DNA of 31,325 bases from a virus: the IMG/VR virus record IMGVR_UViG_3300012988_000033, positions 1 through 31,325 of that record; one strand, written 5' to 3'. The notes below the pieces were generated by a model. It did not search any database. It worked only from the letters and a program-made list of their open reading frames with translations, and was not told where the DNA came from. Each line of letters begins with the position of its first letter. Within the stretch, counting starts at the first letter, position 1. Position numbers and translations under genes: made by a program. Shown here piece by piece: positions 19,390-29,100 of this stretch.

Positions 19390-21660
19390 ATGGACGACCT
19401 CAGCATCCAAGGCTTGCAGGCGCTTGCCGCCAGCGACCCTCGCTCGCTCGACCTCGCGCTGCTCGACCCGCTGCGCCAGCAGATGCAGGCCGCGGGTGAC
19501 AACGCCCCGCCCGAGCTGTCCGCCGCCGTCGATGCGCTGGTGGCCGAGCAGGTGTCGCGCCTCAACCTCATTGCCAAGGAAGTGGAGGAGGACTGGCAGC
19601 GGGCCGTGAAGGCCAAGCAGCCGATCGAGGACCGCTGGATCGACGACGAACGCCAGTTCAAGGGCGAGGACCGGCTCGACGGCAGCAAGGCCTACCCGGC
19701 GGATGCGGCCGACAGTAGCAAGACCGGACCGCAGCAGATACAGATTCACGCCACGCGCAGCAAGACCCTCAATTGCGCCGCCCGCCTCGCCGACATGCTC
19801 CTGCCGGCGAACGACTTCCCGATGCGCGTAGACCCGCCGGACGAGCTGTCGCCCGAGGAAGTCCAGCGCTACGCGCAGGCGATGCCCCCGCCGCAGCCAG
19901 GCCCCGACGGCCAGCCGCAGCCACCGCCCGACCCGAAGTCGGCGGCACAGGCCGCGTGCAAGCAGGCGGCCGAGAAGATGCAGCAGAAGGTGTTCCAGCT
20001 CCTTCGCGACTGCAAGTTCCAAGCGGAAGCACGCAAGGCCATCTTCGACTGCGCGCGCATCGGTGTCGGCATCCTCAAGGGGCCGTATCCGACCACCAAG
20101 TACAAGCGCACGTTCGGCCCGGATGGATCGCTCAACATCGAGGAGCTGCCCAAGGCCGAGTTCTGCCGCGTCGACCCGTGGCGGTTCTACTACGACATGA
20201 CGCCGAGCCTGCGCCAGTCGAGTGCGACCTACGAAGTCCAGATTCTCTCCAAGCGCGAGCTGGCCGAGTTCAAGCGCTACCCGCGCACGATCGCCAGCAC
20301 GATCGACGAGCTGCTCAAGGAGGAAGACCCCAAGCTCGAAGGCGCCTTCCGCACGTCCGTCACCAAGCGCAACCTTCATACCGATCTGCGCGAGCCGGTA
20401 GACGACGTGTACGCCGTGCTGGAAACCCACAAGGTCATCGACCCCAAGCGCCTGCGCGACTGCCTCGGCATCGAGTGGGAGCACGAGGACATGCCGCTCC
20501 TGCACCTGTGGAGCTGCAACGGTAAGTGCATCAAGTTCAAGCTGACCCCGCTGGAGCGCGACTTCCGGGTCGACTACTACAATTTCACGATCATGCAGGC
20601 CGACGACACGATCTTCGGCTACGGCTACCCCTACCTCGCGCGCGCCAGCCAGCGCGGCCTCAACGGCGGCGTGCGGGCCATGCTCGCCAACGCAGCGGCC
20701 GGCGTTGCGCCGATCATGCTCGTCTCGCAGGGCAAGGTGCAGCCCAACCGCGAGCAGTGGCGGATGACGGGGCTGAACGTGTTCTCGGTCGAGAACCAAG
20801 GCCAGCCGTTGGAGCAGTTCTTCGCGTCCGTCAACGTACCGACGAACGTGGAGGGAAACCTCCAGATGGTGAAGTTCTTCTTGGACATGATGGACGACGA
20901 CACGTTGTTCCGTCAGATCATGGAGGACGGCGGCGCGAACCGCGAGGAAATGCCTGCCAGTGGCATGGTGATGGCGGCCAACATCGCGAACATCTTCCAG
21001 AAGATGATCGCCGCCTACGCGGACGACAACGCGTTCGAGCCGATCTGCGAACGCGCGATGTGGTGGATCAAGCTCTACCAGCCGGACGAGACAACCGGCT
21101 TCGACATGGTGCCCAAGGCCATCGCCTCGACGCAGCTCGTCGCGAAGGACCTTGCGATCCAGCATCTCAGCGCCTTCATGCAGGCTGCCAGCAATGCCCG
21201 CTACGCCGGCTTCACCGATCCGTACGAGGAACTTTCTGCGCTCGTCGCCAACATCGACGGCCTGCCGAACAAGGACGCGATCCTGCTACCGCGGGAGAAA
21301 GCACTCGCCAACCAAGCCGCGATCCAGCAGCAACAGCAGCAGGGCGATCCGAACAAGCTGGCCGAACTCCAGAGCAAGGAGCGCATCGCACAGATGCAGA
21401 TGGTGGCCGAGCAGCAGAACCTTGCGCTGCGCATCCAAGGCGACATCACGGTCGAGCAGTACCGCATGAAGGTGGCACTGATCGAGGCAGCCACCAGCCG
21501 CGAGCTGGACATGGCGGCGCTCTCCGTCGAGGCCGACAAGGCCGCCCGCTCGGATGATACGCAGCGCTTCAAGGCGGTGCTCGACGCGAAGATGAGCGCC
21601 ACGCAGCAGGTGATGGCGGAGCAGAACAAGCCGTCCGACCCCCATAGCCGGTTCGACTGA
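19390..21660 (+). CDS. Portal protein
   Basis: This 756-residue protein is the dodecameric portal through which DNA enters and leaves the head. Recognised parts include HATRSKTLNCAARLADMLLP, RKAIFDCARIGVGILKGPYP, DTIFGYGYPYLARASQRGLN and ANAAAGVAPIMLV, a pattern I associate with portals of podoviruses related to epsilon15 and BPP-1. A proline/glutamine-rich insert (PPPQPGPDGQPQPPPD) lies near 167-182, and a glutamine run at about 645-652 begins a long helical C-terminus, the expected barrel and crown region. Its ATG is six bases after the terminase stop. Confidence 0.85.
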   Translation: MDDLSIQGLQALAASDPRSLDLALLDPLRQQMQAAGDNAPPELSAAVDALVAEQVSRLNLIAKEVEEDWQRAVKAKQPIEDRWIDDERQFKGEDRLDGSKAYPADAADSSKTGPQQIQIHATRSKTLNCAARLADMLLPANDFPMRVDPPDELSPEEVQRYAQAMPPPQPGPDGQPQPPPDPKSAAQAACKQAAEKMQQKVFQLLRDCKFQAEARKAIFDCARIGVGILKGPYPTTKYKRTFGPDGSLNIEELPKAEFCRVDPWRFYYDMTPSLRQSSATYEVQILSKRELAEFKRYPRTIASTIDELLKEEDPKLEGAFRTSVTKRNLHTDLREPVDDVYAVLETHKVIDPKRLRDCLGIEWEHEDMPLLHLWSCNGKCIKFKLTPLERDFRVDYYNFTIMQADDTIFGYGYPYLARASQRGLNGGVRAMLANAAAGVAPIMLVSQGKVQPNREQWRMTGLNVFSVENQGQPLEQFFASVNVPTNVEGNLQMVKFFLDMMDDDTLFRQIMEDGGANREEMPASGMVMAANIANIFQKMIAAYADDNAFEPICERAMWWIKLYQPDETTGFDMVPKAIASTQLVAKDLAIQHLSAFMQAASNARYAGFTDPYEELSALVANIDGLPNKDAILLPREKALANQAAIQQQQQQGDPNKLAELQSKERIAQMQMVAEQQNLALRIQGDITVEQYRMKVALIEAATSRELDMAALSVEADKAARSDDTQRFKAVLDAKMSATQQVMAEQNKPSDPHSRFD

Positions 21661-21664
21661 CTGC

Positions 21665-21883
21665 ATGGACATCAACGAACTACGCCAGCGCATCCAGCTC
21701 GACAGCACGACGTGGCAGGCCGTGCTTCAGCACGCGCAGGACATGCGGGCCGAGCACGCCGAGGCGGTCATGGCGCTGGCGAACTCGCGCGAGTCCGACC
21801 TTGTGAACAAGGCGAAGGCCGTTGCGTGCAGCGAATGGCTTTCGATCGACCGACAGCTTCGGAAACTACCCGATGAGGGATAA
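21665..21883 (+). CDS. Small helical protein between portal and scaffold
   Basis: This 72-residue protein starts MDINELRQRIQLDSTTWQAV and is helical and charged throughout. It is separated from both neighbours by a few bases, which supports its reality. Similar tiny genes follow the portal in related podoviruses without known role. Confidence 0.65.
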   Translation: MDINELRQRIQLDSTTWQAVLQHAQDMRAEHAEAVMALANSRESDLVNKAKAVACSEWLSIDRQLRKLPDEG

Positions 21884-21886
21884 CGC

Positions 21887-23026
21887 ATGAACACCGAACA
21901 CGACCCGTACGCGGACGCCATTGCCGGCGACGGCTACAAGGCATGGAAAGAGGCCGACGAACCGTCGCCGTCCAAGCCGGTAGAGGCTGCGCCTGTTCCG
22001 GCACCCGAGCCTGCCGCTGCGGAACCCGCGCAGGCCGCACAGGAAGCCGCAGGACAGCCGCGCAACTCGGACGGCACCTTCGCCACCAAGCCGGCGGACG
22101 GCTCGCAGGCGCCCGCTCCTGCGGCGGAACGGCTACCGTTCGAGGGGTTTGACAAACTGGACCCTGCGGTTCAGAATCATTTTCGCCGTTTGCAGTCCGA
22201 GGCCGCCGATTTCAAGGAGCGGTACATCCGGACGAACGGACAGCTTCATCGTTACAGAAACGGGAACCCAGCCTCCCTTCCCGCTCGTCCTACCCCGGCC
22301 CCGGCACAAGCCCGCGCCGACAATCTTGCCGATGCTCGTGCTGCCACGGCGGCGATCCCCCAAGGAGCGGATCGACAGGCCGCGCAGGCGCAGCTCGACA
22401 AGTGGGAACAGCACGTCAAGGCATATCCCGACGACGCTGCAGCGATCGACCAGCGAATCCAAGCCTTCCGAGACGATCTGGCCCGTGGCATCGATCCGAT
22501 GCAGCGGGAGTTGCAGTCCTTGCGCGAGACCGTGCAGGAACTGCGCAGCGGCTACGCCGCGATCGAGTCGGAGCGCGCCGAACGACGGATGCATGAAGCA
22601 TTCGACACGATCGGGGAAGTCGCAGGCGACAACTGGCGTCAGATTTGCGGGATCGAGGACGAGCACGGCAACCGCATTCCGGACGACAAGCGACAGTGGC
22701 ATCCCGAGTTCGCTGCATGGGTCAACGGTCACGACCCGGACGAGGCGAGCTACCTGTGGGACACCCTGCGCCATCCGTCGCCCCGCGTGGTCGGTGGTGT
22801 GATCGCCCGATTCAACCGCGAAGTGTTTGCGCTGGACAACCCGAGTACGGCCGCCCCTTCCACGCCGGACCTCGCCACGCGCCGACAGGACGCCTTGAAA
22901 GACACGCAGCCACGCACCGGAGGCGCCCGCACGACGGGCAACGCGGTGTGGACGCCGAGCGGCGATCCGTACGCGGATGCGATCGCAGGCGGCGGCTACG
23001 ACGAGTGGAAGCGAAACACCGCTTAA
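21887..23026 (+). CDS. Scaffolding protein
   Basis: This 379-residue acidic protein precedes the major capsid gene, the usual scaffold position. The N-terminal 90 residues are alanine/proline-rich (PAAAEPAQAAQEAAG), then come a helical region (RLPFEGFDKLDPAVQNHFRR) and a long coiled coil (QRELQSLRETVQELRSGYAA). Scaffolds guide capsid assembly and are then expelled or cleaved. Unusually, DPYADAIAGDGYKAWK near the N-terminus (6-21) recurs as DPYADAIAGGGYDEWK in the last 20 residues (360-375). Confidence 0.8.
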   Translation: MNTEHDPYADAIAGDGYKAWKEADEPSPSKPVEAAPVPAPEPAAAEPAQAAQEAAGQPRNSDGTFATKPADGSQAPAPAAERLPFEGFDKLDPAVQNHFRRLQSEAADFKERYIRTNGQLHRYRNGNPASLPARPTPAPAQARADNLADARAATAAIPQGADRQAAQAQLDKWEQHVKAYPDDAAAIDQRIQAFRDDLARGIDPMQRELQSLRETVQELRSGYAAIESERAERRMHEAFDTIGEVAGDNWRQICGIEDEHGNRIPDDKRQWHPEFAAWVNGHDPDEASYLWDTLRHPSPRVVGGVIARFNREVFALDNPSTAAPSTPDLATRRQDALKDTQPRTGGARTTGNAVWTPSGDPYADAIAGGGYDEWKRNTA

Positions 23027-23038
23027 GGAAACGCCATC

Positions 23039-24061
23039 ATGGCCCTGACTACCTACGCACAGCAGAACGTTCCCAACGGTTCTGTCAACCCGCAATACTT
23101 CATCAACAAGGACCTGCTGGAGTCCGCTGACACCTTCCAGGTCATCGACGAGTTCGCGGACGTCGACACGCTCCCGCCGAACTCCAACGCGTTCCTCGCC
23201 AGCCGTCGCTACCTGACGCCGGCACCGGACGCGACCCCCGCGCCGGAAGGTACGAGCAAGGAAGCGCGCACGCAAATCTACGAGGACTTCACGGTCCAGA
23301 TGTTCCGCTATTCGGAGATGTTCCAAATCTCCCGACAGACCCTGAAGCTCACCCCGTTCCCGGCCCTCAAGGGCGCCCGCAGTGAGATGGCGAAACTCGT
23401 CATCCTCGACCGCGAGCGCGTGCGTTGGAATGCGCTGCTCACCCTCCCGAACATCGCCTACAACTCGGTCGCTGTCGGCGCCATCAATCAGGTCAACGGC
23501 CCGGTCACGGCCTCCCGCCTCCAGATGCTGACCCGCGCCATCCTCAAGGCCAAGGGTAGCTACATCTCGGTCGGGCAGGGCGGCACGAACAAGGAAGGCA
23601 CGAACCCGGTCGAAGCCTCGCTGGTGTTCCTCGGCCATACCGACCTCCAGCCGGACATCCGCGCACTGCCGGGCTTCCAGCCGTCGATCAGCCTCCCGAG
23701 CGGCAAGCCCAAGCACAAGACCCACTTCGGCAACTGGCTGAACATCGAGTTCTACCTCACGCAGGAAGCGCCGATCCTCACGGGTTCGGGTGCGTCCTCG
23801 ACCACGCTCATCAACACCGCGGGCGTGGCGGACGTGTACCAGAACATCCTGATGGCGAAGAACACGATTCGCACCGTCAAGCTCGGCGGCTCGGGCAAGG
23901 AAGGCGGCGGCAATCTGGAGACGCAGCTCCTCGACCAGCCGGACAAGTACGATCCGACGAACGCCTACGCGGACCTCGTCTGCACGTGGTGGGACGCGGC
24001 CTACATCATCACCAACGACTGGGGCTGGCGTCTGTACACCGGCGCCACGCTGACGCCGTAA
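23039..24061 (+). CDS. Major capsid protein
   Basis: This 340-residue protein forms the icosahedral shell. Its position after portal and scaffold, its length and the pattern fit HK97-fold capsid proteins, probably of the N4-gp56-like group: an N-terminal arm (NPQYFINKDLLESADTFQVI), FLASRRYLTPAPDATPAPEG before an extended loop, then YEDFTVQMFRYSEMFQISRQ and a helix with KLVILDRERVRWNALLTL. The C-terminal half contains VEASLVFLGHTDLQPDIRAL and WLNIEFYLTQEAPIL. No prohead protease gene is visible here. TAAGGA lies before the ATG region. Confidence 0.85.
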   Translation: MALTTYAQQNVPNGSVNPQYFINKDLLESADTFQVIDEFADVDTLPPNSNAFLASRRYLTPAPDATPAPEGTSKEARTQIYEDFTVQMFRYSEMFQISRQTLKLTPFPALKGARSEMAKLVILDRERVRWNALLTLPNIAYNSVAVGAINQVNGPVTASRLQMLTRAILKAKGSYISVGQGGTNKEGTNPVEASLVFLGHTDLQPDIRALPGFQPSISLPSGKPKHKTHFGNWLNIEFYLTQEAPILTGSGASSTTLINTAGVADVYQNILMAKNTIRTVKLGGSGKEGGGNLETQLLDQPDKYDPTNAYADLVCTWWDAAYIITNDWGWRLYTGATLTP

Positions 24062-24071
24062 GGAGAACATC

Positions 24072-24551
24072 ATGGCCACCTACTACGCCGACAACACCTA
24101 CAAGCAGAACCCGCTGCGCTCGACCCTGTACGAGGCGATCTACCCGCCCTGCGACAAGGCGGGCATCCTCTACACGAGCTACTTCCGCGGGAACATCCCG
24201 GTCGGTTTCACCACGGCCGATGTGTTCAAGCTGATCGACTTCGCGGCCGCGTTCCCGACCACCTCGCCGCAGTTCGCCGGCATCCGATTCGCGCGCGTTG
24301 TCCTGCGCTCGGCGGGTGACGTCGGCGGCTCGGTGACGGTCAACTTCGGCACGACCGGCAGCGCGACCGCCTTCGGCTCGGCCCTCACCACGCTCCAGAG
24401 CGCGACCACGCTGGACGTGGCCATCGCCACGGTGCTGGCGGGTCCGACCCTGCTCGCGAACGACACGCTCCAGCTCGTCGCGGCGGCCGGCACCTCGACC
24501 ACGCTCCGCCTCGTGGACGGTTACGTCCAGTACTACGTGACGGCCCCGTAA
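24072..24551 (+). CDS. Capsid decoration/cement-like protein
   Basis: This 159-residue protein begins with ATG ten bases after the capsid gene and has AAGGAG upstream. The first 35 residues are tyrosine-rich (MATYYADNTYKQNPLRSTLY), and the remainder is beta-rich with serine and threonine (VTVNFGTTGSATAFGSALTT). Small beta-rich proteins right after the major capsid gene usually stabilise the shell from outside. The name is by position and composition. Confidence 0.65.
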   Translation: MATYYADNTYKQNPLRSTLYEAIYPPCDKAGILYTSYFRGNIPVGFTTADVFKLIDFAAAFPTTSPQFAGIRFARVVLRSAGDVGGSVTVNFGTTGSATAFGSALTTLQSATTLDVAIATVLAGPTLLANDTLQLVAAAGTSTTLRLVDGYVQYYVTAP

Positions 24552-24577
24552 GCGACCCGCTTCGGGCTTTCCCTTCC

Positions 24578-24607
24578 GGGCCGCAGCTCACCCCTGCGGC
24601 CCTTTTT
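24578..24607 (+). terminator. Rho-independent terminator after the capsid genes
   Basis: GGGCCGCAG (24578-24586) pairs perfectly with CTGCGGCCC (24594-24602) around a seven-base loop, followed by TTTTT. It would reduce transcription into the tail genes, keeping capsid protein more abundant than tail proteins. Confidence 0.9.
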
Positions 24608-24621
24608 CTTAGGAGATTCAC

Positions 24622-25416
24622 ATGGCCGGCAAGCGATCCATCGGCAACCTCTTGAAGAACAACTTCATCGACGCGACCCGCGCGGAACTCATCGATGCGC
24701 ATACGCTCCTGCTCGGCACTGCGCCGGCGGAGTCCTTCACCGACGAGGAATTGCGTACTGTCGTGCAGGGTTCGCGGGAGCAGCGCAGCGAGCCGCGCGT
24801 GGCGACGATGCAGCCGCCGCAGCCGGAAGGCGAGCCGACGCCCGTCAAGGCCAAGGGCATCCCGAACCTCGGCACCACGGGCAAGTGGGGCGGGCGCATG
24901 CGGCGCGTGACGCTCCAGCGCCGCACCGATACGCAGGAAGCCTACTGCCAACCGGTGGGCTGGAACGGCCTGATCTGGAACGTTCCGGTCGGCGTTCCGG
25001 TGGACATGCCGTGGCCGTACTACGAGAGCATGCGCAACACGCAGCTGCGCGACGACGGCTCCGATGCGGTGTCCCGCTACGAGCGCGACGGCAAGGGCAA
25101 GGTCACGAAGATCATCACCCCGACTGTCAAGGACACGATCCCGTTCATCGACCACGGCGACGTGCCAGGCACGGAGAACCTGCCGACGAGCTACTTCGAT
25201 TTCTTCACCCGCGAGGCGAAGGCGACGGAGTGCTTCAAGAACAAGACCCGTTCCGCGCTGATCGGCATCCATAACATTCTGTTCGAGCAGATGCCGATGT
25301 TCGCCTTCCGCGACATGACGAACCACGACATCCGCCTCAAGATCGCGATGGCGCTCGGCGGCGATATCGAGGACATCATGCGCGACGAGCAGTACGACTT
25401 GGTGGCAGCGGGCTAA
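24622..25416 (+). CDS. Structural protein of the head-tail region (hypothetical)
   Basis: This 264-residue protein starts MAGKRSIGNLLKNNFIDATR, with AGGAG before the ATG. It has a low-complexity part (PPQPEGEPTPVKAKGIPNLG) and then conserved-looking sequence: WGGRMRRVTLQRR, YCQPVGWNGLIWNVPVGVPV, MPWPYYESMRNTQ and TSYFDFFTREAK. I recall similar proteins in podovirus morphogenesis clusters but not their assigned role. It is the first gene after the terminator. Confidence 0.65.
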   Translation: MAGKRSIGNLLKNNFIDATRAELIDAHTLLLGTAPAESFTDEELRTVVQGSREQRSEPRVATMQPPQPEGEPTPVKAKGIPNLGTTGKWGGRMRRVTLQRRTDTQEAYCQPVGWNGLIWNVPVGVPVDMPWPYYESMRNTQLRDDGSDAVSRYERDGKGKVTKIITPTVKDTIPFIDHGDVPGTENLPTSYFDFFTREAKATECFKNKTRSALIGIHNILFEQMPMFAFRDMTNHDIRLKIAMALGGDIEDIMRDEQYDLVAAG

Positions 25417-25420
25417 GCGC

Positions 25421-26170
25421 ATGGCCGCGATGACGTACCTGCAATTGTGCCAGTACGCGCATCGGTATCTGCGTTCGGGTAACGCGGCCGGAGGTTCGCA
25501 GCCGACGGCCATCCCGCCTGCTGCAACAAGCGATCAGATGGCGTTGGACATCGCAGACGCGATCCCGCGTGCGTGGGAGTGGTTGCAAAACGAGCACCCC
25601 TCGTGGGACTTCATGCGAAAGCAAGGGGTCCTGCAACTCACGTCCGGCCAGCGCACCTACACGCAAGCGCAGATTCAGGTCCAGATCGCCGACTACTACA
25701 GCTTCATCCCGTTTTGGGCCGAGAACAACCAGCCTTACTTCCTCCTCTACGACGGCGGCGCGTCGTTCGAACAGGACTACGTCTACCCATTCGTCGAGTA
25801 CATCGACTGGCGGGGCTTTCGCGACCGCCTGCCGCGTCCGGCGGCCGCACAGCCGAATTTCCTTACCGAGCAACCGAGCCTGACGCTGGAGCTGGACCCC
25901 ACGCCCGCCCTCGCGCCGTCCGGTAGCAACTGGAAGATCAAGTTCGACTACCGCATCAAGAACCAGACCTTGAGCGCCGGCACCGACGTGCCGATCCTGC
26001 CGCCGATGTACCACGAGGCGATTGCGTGGATTGCGATCCGCATGATCTGCGAGTCGCGCATGAACACAGGTCCCCTGCTCCAAGCTTCCATCGCCGAGTG
26101 CAATCGCTACATGGATCGCCTGAAAGCCCGTTTCCTGCCTCGCATTCAGGTGGACACCTGCTATGCCTGA
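25421..26170 (+). CDS. Head-tail adaptor protein
   Basis: This 249-residue protein starts MAAMTYLQLCQYAHRYLRSG. It has the adaptor pattern of SU10-like podovirus proteins: ADAIPRAWEWLQNEHPSWDF followed by VLQLTSGQRTYTQAQ, a beta-rich middle and a C-terminal helical part with YHEAIAWIAIRMICESR. Adaptors bind under the portal and connect it to the tail. The gene lies just before the huge tail gene and overlaps it by eight bases. Confidence 0.75.
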   Translation: MAAMTYLQLCQYAHRYLRSGNAAGGSQPTAIPPAATSDQMALDIADAIPRAWEWLQNEHPSWDFMRKQGVLQLTSGQRTYTQAQIQVQIADYYSFIPFWAENNQPYFLLYDGGASFEQDYVYPFVEYIDWRGFRDRLPRPAAAQPNFLTEQPSLTLELDPTPALAPSGSNWKIKFDYRIKNQTLSAGTDVPILPPMYHEAIAWIAIRMICESRMNTGPLLQASIAECNRYMDRLKARFLPRIQVDTCYA

Positions 26171-29100
26171 AACCTTGGTGTCCATCGAAGGCGGCGTCGA
26201 CCTTCGCACCTCGTCGATCAATTCGCCGAAGGGGTCGCTCACCAACTGCCTCAACTTCGAGAAGGACCAAGGCGCCGGCCTCGTGCGCCGGCTCGGCTGG
26301 ACGCGCTACGACGGGCGCGTGTCGGGCCCGGAAATCGACGATGCGGTCATCTGCTTCTACAACTCGGCCAACAAGACCGGCGCCTTCATCTATGGCGAGC
26401 AGGTGACGATCTTCTCCGCCGGGCGCCCGACGCTGAACGCGATCTTCATCGGCGACGCGGCACCGACCGGCAGCTTCCCGAGCGCGCTGGCGCTGGCCTA
26501 CCCGATCCAGACCTTCACGGACTGGACGGACGTCACGGCCTATCCGAATGCGACGGTCATCACGGGGGTGTCCTCGGGCGCGCAGGTGTCGGTCCTCACG
26601 ACGCCGCCCGTGCTCATGAACGTGTCGGACATCACGATCCCGTGGTACGACAACATCAAGAACGTGATCCAGCTCGCGCACTCGGCCTCGGTGGGGAAGG
26701 TACCCGGCCGGAACGAAAGCCCGATCGATGCCGAGTTCACCTTCGGCAACAACTCCTACGCGATCCACGATTGCGTGACGTACACCTTCACCAATGGCAC
26801 TGGTACGCCCTACCCGCTGGAGGGGCATGTCCTCGTCACGAGTGCGACGGGCAAGATGGTCGGCAAAATCCTGTCCGTCAAGCTCAACTCCGGCGACTGG
26901 ACGAGTGCGGATGCGGCCGGGCAGTTCGTCGTCTACGACTACCCGCTGGGCCAAGCCTTCCCGGCGACCAGTGATTACCTCGACCTCTATTCGGCTGACG
27001 GGTCGACGCTGCTGCTTATGCGCGTCTGCCGGTTCGGCACGACCTCGGCCCTCAGCGCCGATCCGAACAACACACGCGCGCTGCTGTACGAGACGTACGA
27101 GCAGTACGTCAAGAACCAGTCCTACGCCAAGGCGTACGGCGCGCAGATCATCGACCCGCCGAAATGGCAGGTACCGAGTCCGCCGACGTGGACGCGTCCG
27201 CGCATCACGCGCGAGCTTCCGTACTACCTGAGTTCTACCGGTTCGCCGGCCGGATTCGGGCCGAAGGGTCAGCTCGACTACTCGATCTACGAATACAGCC
27301 GGCAGGGATTGACTGCCAACATCCAACTACTCGATCCCGTCAACACAGGCGAGGTGTTCCCGACCGTCGCCGCGACGCCGGGCGGCTGGGTCAACCCGAA
27401 CAACATCCTCGTGCAGGATGGCGCGGTGGCAACGTGGACCAGCTCGGCGGCCGCGGGACAGGTCACCTCCTTCCTCACGGGCAAGACCTTCAACTTTGCA
27501 TCCATCCCGGACGACAGCACGATTCTCGGCGTCGTCGTTCGCTTGCGCGCGGACGGCAATGCGGCCGGCACGAACGGGTGGATCGATAGCGAAGTGCGCC
27601 TCACGTCGAGCGCCTTCCCGAACGGCATCGGATCGCAGAACAAGGCGAATGGCTTCATCGTCCCCGGCGCGCTCACCGATCGCACCTACGGCGGATCGAC
27701 GGATGCGTGGGGCGAGCAGCTCACGACCACGATCATCAAGGACCCGTCCTTCGGTGTTGCGGTGCGTTGGCGGAAGTTGAACGGCACCATCGCCTCGGCC
27801 GTGCAGGTCGACGCGTATGCGATCACGGTCTACTACACGCCCACCACGCGCACCGTCTGGATTCGCGATCCGACGATCGTAGCCGCGCCTGCGCAGGACG
27901 TGGCGGCGAACATCATCCACTACTGCGTGGATACGGGCGATGCCTCGTTCGTCGTCAAGGATGCGGTCGGCGTACTTACGGTCGTCATCGGTACCAACGA
28001 ATACGAAGGCACGGCAGCCGGCAAGATCAGACGCCTCAAGGCCGGCGACGAAATCCGCACCGGCCCTTCGAATCCGGCGACGAACGCCGCTACGGGCACG
28101 CTGCTGGCGTACGTGGGGGCGGAGGACTACCCCTCGACCTTCCCGCCGGGTGCGGCGATCGATGCGAACATCTCGCGCTACGAAGTCATCGACGCGAACT
28201 TCTGGGATGTCCCCGAAGGACGCGCCGCCTACATCGCGAACGGCGCCGAGTACGCGACGATGTGGGACGGCACGTTCACCGTGCGCATCCGCACCGGACG
28301 CCCCGTGGCCTCGGACAATCCGCGCCACCTCGCGGCGCACCTCGGCTACCTGCATCTTGGCTTCGACGCAGGCGCGGTCGTCAACACGGCAACGGGCAAG
28401 CCCTTGACCGTCGTCGGGGCAATCGGTGCGGCGGTGTACAACTTCGGCGAGCCGATCACTGGCATGCTGACCTTGAACGGCCAGACGCTCGGCGTCTGGA
28501 CCGATCGCTCGACCCGCGGATTGCAGGGTAACAGCCCTACCACGGCAGGCGGTGGCTCGGGCTACACCCCGATGATGATTTCGCCGGCGATCAACTGCAT
28601 CGAGTACACGCTCGTGAACCTCGTCGGGCAGGCGGTGTGGACGAGCTACCGTGGCGTCGAGACGGTGCGGACGGTCAACGCCTACGGCGACTTCGAGACG
28701 CTGCCCTTGAGCGCCGCCGCGCAGCTCTGGCTGCAAGGCCGGTTGCAAGCGGACCTCTCCATCGGCTCTCGTCCCTCGCGGGCGCTGTATGCGATTGGCG
28801 TGCGCAACAAGCGCCAGTACCGCCTATACTTCGCCGACGGCTACGTGTACACGCTCACAATGTTCGACGCGGGCGACCAGCCGGTGTCGACGTTCCAGCG
28901 TGTCGAGCGGCCCAACTCGATGACGACGGGTACGGTGCCGAACACGTTCCCGACCAACGCGGGCGTGATCCGGCACATCTACAGTGGCACGCTGTCGGAC
29001 GGCAAGGAAGTCATCCTCGCCTCGTTCGAGAACCAGAACAGCACGGTCGTTACGACGGGAATCACGCCGTACTTCCCGTACGTCGTCAAGATCGACAGCG

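Noticed and set aside
19381-21165. 594-codon minus-strand frame opposite the portal
   Set aside because: Antisense shadow; the portal frame has recognisable conserved blocks.
22133-24079. 648-codon minus-strand frame opposite scaffold and capsid genes
   Set aside because: Antisense shadow of two clearly structural genes, with arginine/valine-rich low-information sequence.
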